This document shows positions 19,583 through 26,000 of a stretch of DNA of 64,000 bases, piece after piece. The position numbers and the translations under genes are program-made. The DNA is taken from the NCBI RefSeq assembly GCF_008369295.1, contig NZ_VOBG01000001.1:434001-498000 (forward strand), in the 5' to 3' direction. The first letter of the stretch is position 1. Every line of letters starts with the position of its first letter. Under the pieces are notes generated by a model. It was not told the DNA's origin and made no database searches. It saw only the letters and a list, made by a program, of their open reading frames with translations. This DNA is from Pseudomonas sp. ANT_H4. Its GTDB lineage: Bacteria; Pseudomonadota; Gammaproteobacteria; Pseudomonadales; Pseudomonadaceae.

Positions 19583-20670
19583 ACACGCTCAAGTATCTGC
19601 TCCTGTGCGCTGCGCTCCTTGGGGGCACCGTCCAGGCCGAAGAGAAAACCCTGCGGGTTTACAACTGGTTCGACTACATCACCCCCAAGGCCCTGGAGGA
19701 TTTCAAGGCGCAGAACCCTGCGATCAAGCTGGTCTACGACATCTTCGACACCAATGAAGCCCTGGAAGCCAAGCTTTTGACCGGCAACTCCGGCTATGAC
19801 GTGGTGGTACCGTCCAATGTGTTCCTGGCCAAGCAGATCGAGGCCGGGGTGTTCCAGCCCCTGGACCGCGCCCAGTTACCCAACTGGAACCACCTCGATC
19901 CCAAGTTGATGAAGCTGATCGAAACCAACGATCCCGGTAACAAATTCGCCGTGCCCTACATGTACGGCACCATCCTCATCGGTTTCAACCCGGACAAGGT
20001 CAAGGCCGCGCTGGGAACCGACGCGCCGGTGGACAGCTGGGACCTGATCTTTAAGGAAGAGAACATCAGCAAGCTCAAGCAGTGCGGCGTCGCCCTGCTG
20101 GATTCGCCTTCGGAAATCTTGCCCCTGGCCTTGCAGCATCTGGGCCTGGACCCCAACAGCAGCAACCCCAAGGACTATGTCAAGGCCGAAACGCTGCTGA
20201 TGAAAATCCGCCCCTACATCACCTACTTCCACTCCTCCAAGTACATGGCAGATATCGCCAACGGTGACATCTGCGTGGCGGTCGGCTACTCCGGCAGCTT
20301 CTCCCAGGCCGCCAACCGCGCCAAGGAGGCGAAGAACGGCGTGACCGTGGACATGCGCCTGCCCAAGGAAGGCGCGCCGATCTGGTTCGACATGCTCGCC
20401 ATTCCCAAGGGCGCGAAAAACCCGCAGGACGCCTACACCTTCATCAACTACCTGCTGCAACCCCAGGTGATTGCTCCCGTCAGCGACTTCGTCGGCTACC
20501 CCAACCCCAACAAGGATGCCACCGAGTTGGTCGACCCGGCGATCCGCAACAACCCCAACCTGTACCCCACCGAGGCAGCAATGGCCACGCTGTACACCTT
20601 GAAACCCTTGGGCCGTGACGCCGAACGCGCCAGGACCCGCGTCTGGACCAAGATCAAATCCGGGACCTGA
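19579..20670 (+). CDS. Periplasmic polyamine-binding protein (PotF/SpuD type)
   Basis: A 363-aa ABC-type solute receptor with a signal peptide ending TVQAEE. Family motifs are LRVYNWFDYITPKALEDF, DVVVPSNVFLAKQIEAG and CVAVGYSGSFSQA, which include the aspartates and aromatics that hold polyamine nitrogens in PotF and SpuD. No permease or ATPase gene follows, so it must work with a transporter encoded elsewhere or in sensing. It is translationally coupled to the deacetylase gene, which suggests acetylated polyamines as ligands. Confidence 0.92.
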   Translation: MNTLKYLLLCAALLGGTVQAEEKTLRVYNWFDYITPKALEDFKAQNPAIKLVYDIFDTNEALEAKLLTGNSGYDVVVPSNVFLAKQIEAGVFQPLDRAQLPNWNHLDPKLMKLIETNDPGNKFAVPYMYGTILIGFNPDKVKAALGTDAPVDSWDLIFKEENISKLKQCGVALLDSPSEILPLALQHLGLDPNSSNPKDYVKAETLLMKIRPYITYFHSSKYMADIANGDICVAVGYSGSFSQAANRAKEAKNGVTVDMRLPKEGAPIWFDMLAIPKGAKNPQDAYTFINYLLQPQVIAPVSDFVGYPNPNKDATELVDPAIRNNPNLYPTEAAMATLYTLKPLGRDAERARTRVWTKIKSGT

Positions 20671-20703
20671 GCCACACACCCTCAAGGTTGAGCACTCGGT
20701 GCG

Positions 20704-22266
20704 TTATCGGACCTGCCACGCCCTGCGCAACCGCACCAGCGCAGCGGCGATGGCGGCCTCGGGCACAGCAGCAAAACCCAACACCAGCCCGGCGCGCTGA
20801 TCAGGCGCAGTGCTGGAGTCGGGCAGCCAATAATTGCTCAAGCCATTGATCTCGACATCCACCGCGCGGGCCTGGTCCAGCAACTCATGCTCACGGGCCA
20901 GGCTGTCGACTCGTACCGTGAGGTGCAGCCCTGCCATGACGTTGGGCAGGCTGCCCACGCCTGGCACATCGACGGGCCAGCCGGCCAGCAAGGCGTTGCG
21001 CCGGCTCAGCGCGGCGCGACGCATGCGCCGGATGTGTCGCTGAAAATGCCCCGCCGCCATGAACTCGGCCATTACCGCCTGAGTGCTGACTTCCGAGTGC
21101 CGCACGTCCACGGCGCGGCGCTGGGCGAAGGCATTCACCAATCCCTGTGGAAGCACCAGGTAACCCAGGCGCAGCGCGGGAAAGGCGACTTTGCCGAAGG
21201 TACCGACGTAGAGCACTCGCCCGCTGCGGTCCAAGGCCGCCAACGGTGCCAGGGGCGCGCCGCTGTAGCGGTATTCGCCGTCATAGTCGTCCTCGACGAT
21301 CCAGCCGCCGCTGCGCTCGGCCCAGGCCAGCAATTCCAGGCGCCGGGCCAGGCTCATGACCACGCCCATCGGGTACTGATGGGACGGTGTGACGTAGGCC
21401 AGGTGACAAGCACTGAGTGCATTCAATGCGGTGCAGTCGATGCCGTCACTGTCCACCGCCACGCCGTGGAGTTTCGCCCCGGCAATGGCGAAGGCGTGAC
21501 CTGCCGCCCGATAGCCCGGATTTTCAATCGCCACCGTGTCCCCAGGCGCCACCAGCAGCTGTGCACAAAGGCTAATTGCCTGTTGCGCGCCGCTGGTGAT
21601 CACTATTTGCTCAGCCGTGCATTGCATACCCCTGGAACTGCGCAGGTAGGCCGCTATCAGCCCACGCAGTCGCTCATCCCCCGCCGGGTCGCCATAACAC
21701 AGTTGCTGCAGGTCTGGCTTGCGCCAGAAAGCCGCACTCAGCTTGGCCCATACGTCAAACGGGAACAGATCGAAGGCCGGTACGCCGACGCGAAAAGCCC
21801 GCGGCGGGCCGGTGGGTGGCAGGGGTAAATGGTTGTTTTCCAGCCGCCCCAACGCCGGGCTGTGGATAACTTCACTGGATGAAAATCCAGGTGAATTCGG
21901 TGCAATTGTGGATAAGGCTGGGGATAAGCCTGTTGATAACCCTGTGGATGGTTTTGTGGATAGTTTTTTGGCTGCCCCTGGGGTTTGCGGCAATTGAGCC
22001 ACATAAGTCCCGTCGCCGACCCGCCCTTCGATAAAGCCTTCGGCGTAGAGCTGGTCGTAGGCGCGCACCACGCTGTTGCGGGAGATCGACAGCGCCATCG
22101 CCAGGTCACGGCTGGCCGGTAGCCGGGTTCCGCTGACCAGCCGCCCATCCAGCACCCGCATTCGCAACACCTGGTAAAGCTGGTGCGTCAGGCCCTGGCG
22201 ACGGTCCAGCTCAATGCCGGCGGGGTTGAACGACAGTGGGGGCTCTATCGGAGGCATAGCAGGCAT
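20704..22266 (-). CDS. MocR/PdxR-type PLP-dependent regulator
   Basis: A 520-aa GntR-type winged helix (LVSGTRLPASRDLAMALSISRNSVVRAYDQL, about residues 39-69) fused to a fold-type I aminotransferase domain. The PLP lysine is likely in VLYVGTFGKVAFPALRLGYL. Between the two domains is an unusual linker of four-residue repeats (about residues 98-118), encoded by five 12-bp tandem repeats. It is divergent from the PaiB-like gene across 95 bp, as is usual for MocR regulators and their targets. The metabolite sensed is unknown. Confidence 0.92.
   Translation of the reverse strand: MPAMPPIEPPLSFNPAGIELDRRQGLTHQLYQVLRMRVLDGRLVSGTRLPASRDLAMALSISRNSVVRAYDQLYAEGFIEGRVGDGTYVAQLPQTPGAAKKLSTKPSTGLSTGLSPALSTIAPNSPGFSSSEVIHSPALGRLENNHLPLPPTGPPRAFRVGVPAFDLFPFDVWAKLSAAFWRKPDLQQLCYGDPAGDERLRGLIAAYLRSSRGMQCTAEQIVITSGAQQAISLCAQLLVAPGDTVAIENPGYRAAGHAFAIAGAKLHGVAVDSDGIDCTALNALSACHLAYVTPSHQYPMGVVMSLARRLELLAWAERSGGWIVEDDYDGEYRYSGAPLAPLAALDRSGRVLYVGTFGKVAFPALRLGYLVLPQGLVNAFAQRRAVDVRHSEVSTQAVMAEFMAAGHFQRHIRRMRRAALSRRNALLAGWPVDVPGVGSLPNVMAGLHLTVRVDSLAREHELLDQARAVDVEINGLSNYWLPDSSTAPDQRAGLVLGFAAVPEAAIAAALVRLRRAWQVR
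21861..21963 (-). repeat. 12-bp tandem repeat with DnaA-box-like units inside the mocR gene
   Basis: On the plus strand the units begin at 21907, 21919, 21931, 21943 and 21955, exactly 12 bp apart. They read TGTGGATAA, TGGGGATAA, TGTTGATAA, TGTGGATGG and TGTGGATAG. One further exact TGTGGATAA is at 21861. The exact form is the reverse complement of the DnaA box TTATCCACA. In the gene the repeat encodes LSTI, LSPA, LSTG, PSTG and LSTK, using the rare codon TTA three times. Confidence 0.85.
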
Positions 22267-22272
22267 TCCAGA

Positions 22273-22295
22273 AAATTGGACCTATCAAATTGACC
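22273..22295. promoter_or_regulatory. Direct repeat in the mocR-paiB intergenic region
   Basis: AAATTGGACC at 22273 and AAATTGACC at 22287 form a direct repeat with 14-bp periodicity, just upstream of the MocR start. MocR proteins commonly bind direct repeats near their own promoter, so this is a candidate operator. Confidence 0.4.
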
Positions 22296-22361
22296 AAAGA
22301 TGGCTCTTACAACGAACCATTAGCCTGCCTAGGATGTAACCATTCGCCAAGGAAAATCTTC

Positions 22362-22985
22362 ATGTACACACCCCGTGCCTTCACCCTCGACGATTTGCCC
22401 CAATTGCAGCAACTGATCCAGCACACACGCTTGGCGCAGTTGGTGACGTTTGGTGAACATGGCCTGCAAGCCAGCCACTTGCCGCTGCTGCTTAACCCCG
22501 ATGAAGGCCCTAGCGGCACGCTGTACGGGCACTTGGCCAAGGCCAATCGGCAGTGGCAGGACCTGCAGAATGGCAGCGAGGCGCTGGTGATTTTTGCCGG
22601 CGCCGAGGCCTACGTCAGCCCGGCGTTTTACCCGGCCAAGGCCGAGCACGGCAAAGTGGTGCCCACCTGGAATTACCTGGCGGTGCATGCTTACGGCCAG
22701 GCTGAGGTGTTCACCGATGCCCAGCGCTTGCTCACCCTGGTCAGCGCCCTGACCGACCGTCACGAGTCTGGCCGTGCCCAGCCGTGGAAGGTGACTGACG
22801 CGCCGGCCGACTACATTGAAGGCATGCTCAAGGCCATCGTCGGCTTCGCCCTGCCGATCCAGCGCCTGGAAGGCAAACGCAAACTCAGCCAAAACCGCAG
22901 CGCGGCGGATATCGCCGGTGTTCGTGAAGGGTTGGCCGCCAGCACCGACGTGCGCGACCAGACCCTCGCCCGACTCATTCCTTAA
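22362..22985 (+). CDS. PaiB-like FMN-binding negative regulator family protein
   Basis: A 207-aa protein of the PaiB/split-barrel flavin family. Recognisable segments are GEHGLQASHLPLLL, YGHLAKANRQW, GAEAYVSPAFYP and VPTWNYLAVHAYG, and the C-terminal block IEGMLKAIVGFALPIQRLEGKRKLSQNR that ends this family. The start MYTPRAF follows AAGGAAA; the longer frame from 22290 is rejected. It is first in a tight run with two acetyltransferase genes, divergent from a MocR regulator. PaiB with PaiA-type acetyltransferases is known in Bacillus; whether it binds DNA or acts as an enzyme here is open. Confidence 0.9.
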   Translation: MYTPRAFTLDDLPQLQQLIQHTRLAQLVTFGEHGLQASHLPLLLNPDEGPSGTLYGHLAKANRQWQDLQNGSEALVIFAGAEAYVSPAFYPAKAEHGKVVPTWNYLAVHAYGQAEVFTDAQRLLTLVSALTDRHESGRAQPWKVTDAPADYIEGMLKAIVGFALPIQRLEGKRKLSQNRSAADIAGVREGLAASTDVRDQTLARLIP

Positions 22986-22996
22986 GGAGCCCCATC

Positions 22997-23443
22997 ATGA
23001 GCCCGATCGAGATCCGCCAGGTTAGCGCCACCGACCAGGTTGCCTGGCTGGCGCTGTGGCAGGCGTACCTGCGCTTCTACAACACCGAACTGCCGGATGC
23101 CGTCAGCCAGAGCACCTGGCAGCGCCTGATCAACGCCAACGAGCCAACTCACTCGGCCCTGGCCTGGCAAGACGGCACGGCCGTGGGCATGGTCAACTTC
23201 ATCTACCATCGCTCCAACTGGAGCATCGAGAACTCCTGCTACCTGCAGGACTTGCTGGTGGACCCAGCGCAACGGGGCACCGGCATAGGCCGCAAGCTGA
23301 TCGAATTCGTCTACGCCACCGCCAAGGCCGATAGCTGTTGCAAGGTCCACTGGCTGACCCATGAGACCAACGCCACGGCCATCCAATTGTACGAACGTAT
23401 TGCCGAACGCCCCGGCTTCATTCAGTTTCGCAAAGGTCTTTAA
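22997..23443 (+). CDS. GNAT-family N-acetyltransferase
   Basis: A 148-aa single-domain acetyltransferase. The acetyl-CoA loop is LLVDPAQRGTGIGRKLIEF (about residues 89-107), and a C-terminal motif includes WLTHETNATAIQLYERI. It sits 11 bp after the PaiB-like gene and 10 bp before the next acetyltransferase gene, so co-transcription is nearly certain. Small-molecule amines are likely substrates; the specific one is not readable. Confidence 0.9.
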   Translation: MSPIEIRQVSATDQVAWLALWQAYLRFYNTELPDAVSQSTWQRLINANEPTHSALAWQDGTAVGMVNFIYHRSNWSIENSCYLQDLLVDPAQRGTGIGRKLIEFVYATAKADSCCKVHWLTHETNATAIQLYERIAERPGFIQFRKGL

Positions 23444-23453
23444 GGAGAGCCGC

Positions 23454-24125
23454 ATGACAACAACGCTTGCAGACTGGAAAGGGGCTCCCGCACCCACCAT
23501 TACCCTCATCGAGGGGCGCTTTATCCGCCTGGAAAAGCTTGACCCCGTCCGCCACGGCGACGGCCTGTGGCAAGCCCTCGAAGGCCCCGGTGCCGATCCC
23601 AAGCTGTGGGACTATTTGCCCTACGGCCCCTTCCCCGAGCGCGGCGCCTTCGATGCCTGGTTGAACAACCACGCGGCCAACAGCGACCCGTACTTCTTCT
23701 GCGTGATCGACCGCGCCAGTGGCGACGTGCAGGGCATCCTCAGCCTGATGTCCATCGTCTCGGCCCAGGGCCGCATCGAAATCGGCCACGTCACCTTCGG
23801 CGCACCGATGCAGCGCTCGCCCAAAAGCACCGAGGCGGTGTACCTGCTGGCCAAGCATTCGTTTGAACTGGGCTACCGTCGCCTGGAGTGGAAGTGCAAC
23901 AACGGCAACGCCCGCTCCAAGTACGCGGCCGAGCGGTTGGGCTTCAGTTTTGAAGGCGTGTTTCGCCAGCACATGGTGGTCAAGGGGCAGAATCGGGATA
24001 CAGCGTGGTATTCGATCCTGGACTCGGAATGGCCAGCGATTGGGGCGGGATTCAAGCGGTGGCTTTCGGATGAGAATCAGACAGGTTCGGGCCAACTGAA
24101 GACGCTGGTTGAGTGCCGCAGCTAG
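23454..24125 (+). CDS. RimJ/RimL-type GNAT acetyltransferase
   Basis: A 223-aa protein of the RimJ/RimL subgroup. Visible blocks are RFIRLEKLDPVRHGDGLWQAL near the N-terminus, IEIGHVTFGAPMQRSPKSTE, and the end motif RRLEWKCNNGNARSKYAAERLG. The start MTTTLADW follows AAGGAG; the longer frame from 23361 overlaps the previous gene and is rejected. This subgroup often acetylates aminoacyl compounds or protein N-termini. Confidence 0.9.
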   Translation: MTTTLADWKGAPAPTITLIEGRFIRLEKLDPVRHGDGLWQALEGPGADPKLWDYLPYGPFPERGAFDAWLNNHAANSDPYFFCVIDRASGDVQGILSLMSIVSAQGRIEIGHVTFGAPMQRSPKSTEAVYLLAKHSFELGYRRLEWKCNNGNARSKYAAERLGFSFEGVFRQHMVVKGQNRDTAWYSILDSEWPAIGAGFKRWLSDENQTGSGQLKTLVECRS

Positions 24126-24130
24126 CCAAA

Positions 24131-24158
24131 TGATCGTTCCCACTCGTGAGAACGATCA
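24131..24158. terminator. Hairpin between convergent genes (bidirectional terminator or REP)
   Basis: TGATCGTTC and GAACGATCA form a 9-bp stem, with an inner CAC/GTG pair. It lies between the stop codons of the acetyltransferase and the HTH gene, which converge. No strong T run is present. Confidence 0.55.
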
Positions 24159-24165
24159 ATGTCGC

Positions 24166-24441
24166 CTAGATACTGCGCCGAACCTTCACCACCCCCATCT
24201 TTAATCCAAACGGCCTGAACACCGCATTCAACGATTTCAGCGTCTGATTACCCTCACCATGTTCGATATGCACCAAGGTGCGCACAGAAATTTTGCACAT
24301 CTTGGCGAACTGGCTTTGGTGCAGGCCGGTGACTTCGGTTCGCAGGCGGCGTACGGCTTCGCCTATTTCGAGTGTGCCTTGGGCCAGCCCTTGCTCGATG
24401 CTCTCGATGACGAGTGCACGTTGCTCAATGGAAAGACTCAT
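24166..24441 (-). CDS. XRE-family HTH protein, putative HipB-like antitoxin
   Basis: A 91-aa DNA-binding protein with a Cro/C1-type HTH (about residues 40-75: GLHQSQFAKMCKISVRTLVHIEHGEGNQTLKSLNAVF). An N-terminal helical segment precedes it. Its ATG overlaps the hipA stop codon (ATGA), so translation is coupled. In the classic E. coli module hipB precedes hipA; here the order is reversed. It presumably neutralises the kinase and represses the operon. The likely operators are the GCA-N6-TGC palindromes upstream of hipA. Confidence 0.85.
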   Translation of the reverse strand: MSLSIEQRALVIESIEQGLAQGTLEIGEAVRRLRTEVTGLHQSQFAKMCKISVRTLVHIEHGEGNQTLKSLNAVFRPFGLKMGVVKVRRSI

Positions 24442-25772
24442 CTCAGCCCCCAGTCGGTCAGACGTTGGTCCAAGTCGCGCAGTGCGATGCGCGGGTGACT
24501 CCAGGTCACCTGTGGCAAGCCACTGGCAACCAGAATGTCCGGCAAAGCCCTCAGTACTTCGGCATCTTGGCGCAGCCGTTCGAAGGCCTGAATGGGTTCA
24601 ACCACCTGCGAAAGTGCCTCGCAAACACCACGCCAGTTGATGTCTCCCGCCACTTCCAGTAGGCCGGGCCATTTCATTGTGCGGGTGATGCCTTCATCAT
24701 CCATGACCATGGGTGCCAGGTCGTAAATAGGCGCGAGGCGCAAGCTGTCTTGCCCACGGATGATGGACGTGTTGCGCCCATGATTATCCGAGTTCCCCAA
24801 TATCTTGTTCAGCAAGTCGCGCCGTAGATAATCGGCGACCAAATCGGCCACTTGACCATCCTGGCCAGCTGCTTTCCATAAATCGACCAACAGGTGCACC
24901 ACCTTCACATGGTCCATGGAACTGCCGGGCGCCGTGACACCTGCCGCCGAGTAAATCGACTCGACCGCGAAACGCTCCACGCCTTGGACGCCAACTGCGC
25001 GATCAAATCGGTGCATCCATAAACTGGGCTTGGAGGCCTCCTCCAGCGCCAGCCCCTGGGCTGCGACGGTCTCAATCCCAAGCGACTGCAGGGCCCTGTA
25101 GTAGTGGTATTCACTTCTGAGAATATCTTGGTCCCGCTGTAAACCTTGATTGCGAGCGAACTTGATAAACCAATGCTGGCTGACCTGGTCGTCATCCAGT
25201 ACCGCATCGGGATACAAAAGCCCGTCATGATTTTGAGTCATGAGCAATTTGGGCGCCTCGCCGCCCGCACCCGTCGCACCGCCAATGGCCGCACCTTGTT
25301 CATAGGCGTATTCGAGGAAGCGGTTATCACGCTCGATTACGTCTTGGCGTGCAAATCCGATGGCGGGCCGACCGCCCTCCCCCCGAACAGATTCCTTGAT
25401 ACGCATATGCCCGATGGGAGCAGGCGTACTGCGCGCCAGCAGAAACAAGTCGGCACTGATGCCGTCAGGCTTTTCACCGGCCATACGATTTAAAAGGAAG
25501 CGTTTGGCAGCACCTGCCGGTGCAATGTCGTACAGGAAGGCGGGGGCATGCTTGAGCGACTCCTGCCCCCAGGTTGGCGGCACTCTGACGCTGACTGACG
25601 CAGCAAACAGGGTTTCAATTCGGTCCAGGTGATCAGCCAGATAGGCAGACTCGTATCCAAAACGGCAAGGGCTGGCAAAACCGCTTTGCGGTTCGGCAAA
25701 CTCCAGGATCATTGCGTCCTGCCAAAGTCCGGCATCAAAAACTTGTAGCGTCAGTTTAAAAGTCGATTCCAT
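24438..25772 (-). CDS. hipA: HipA-family serine/threonine kinase toxin
   Basis: A 444-aa HipA-like kinase. Kinase elements in order are a glycine-rich loop GGATGAGGEAPK (about residues 164-175), strand FIKF with the ATP lysine near 204, HRFDR near 254, catalytic loop GNSDNHGRN with Asp about 329, and the metal-binding Asp in IYDLAP about 351. The N-terminal HipA subdomain covers about residues 1-110. ATG at 25772 is preferred; a TTG two codons upstream is possible. Known HipA toxins phosphorylate aminoacyl-tRNA synthetases; the target here is unknown. Gene order is toxin then HTH partner, the reverse of hipBA. Confidence 0.9.
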   Translation of the reverse strand: MESTFKLTLQVFDAGLWQDAMILEFAEPQSGFASPCRFGYESAYLADHLDRIETLFAASVSVRVPPTWGQESLKHAPAFLYDIAPAGAAKRFLLNRMAGEKPDGISADLFLLARSTPAPIGHMRIKESVRGEGGRPAIGFARQDVIERDNRFLEYAYEQGAAIGGATGAGGEAPKLLMTQNHDGLLYPDAVLDDDQVSQHWFIKFARNQGLQRDQDILRSEYHYYRALQSLGIETVAAQGLALEEASKPSLWMHRFDRAVGVQGVERFAVESIYSAAGVTAPGSSMDHVKVVHLLVDLWKAAGQDGQVADLVADYLRRDLLNKILGNSDNHGRNTSIIRGQDSLRLAPIYDLAPMVMDDEGITRTMKWPGLLEVAGDINWRGVCEALSQVVEPIQAFERLRQDAEVLRALPDILVASGLPQVTWSHPRIALRDLDQRLTDWGLR

Positions 25773-25774
25773 CT

Positions 25775-25910
25775 GCAATTTAATGCGCCTAAATATCAGT
25801 TAAGGTCGGCTGATTTGCAATATAGTGCATAAATCTAATCTATGCAGACTGATAGACGCAATAAAATGCGTACTTGTCGTTCAGACATCGAAAAAACCGC
25901 ATTAAAGTGC
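25775..25910. promoter_or_regulatory. Array of four GCA-N6-TGC palindromes upstream of hipA
   Basis: Sites at 25775-25786, 25817-25828, 25858-25869 and 25899-25910 read GCA-ATTTAA-TGC, GCA-ATATAG-TGC, GCA-ATAAAA-TGC and GCA-TTAAAG-TGC. Start-to-start spacing is 42, 41 and 41 bp, close to four helical turns, so all face the same side of DNA. The first overlaps the translation start region of hipA. A further palindrome TGCATA-N9-TATGCA is at 25826-25846. The most likely binder is the HTH protein encoded with hipA. The outer site is about 90 bp from the autotransporter ATG. Confidence 0.7.
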
Positions 25911-26000
25911 AGATCCTTTACCCGTCATCTCCCCGACATAATCCTGTAAAAACCCTGCGCTATACAGGTCGACTCGTTTCCTACAACAAGGTCGTCCGCC

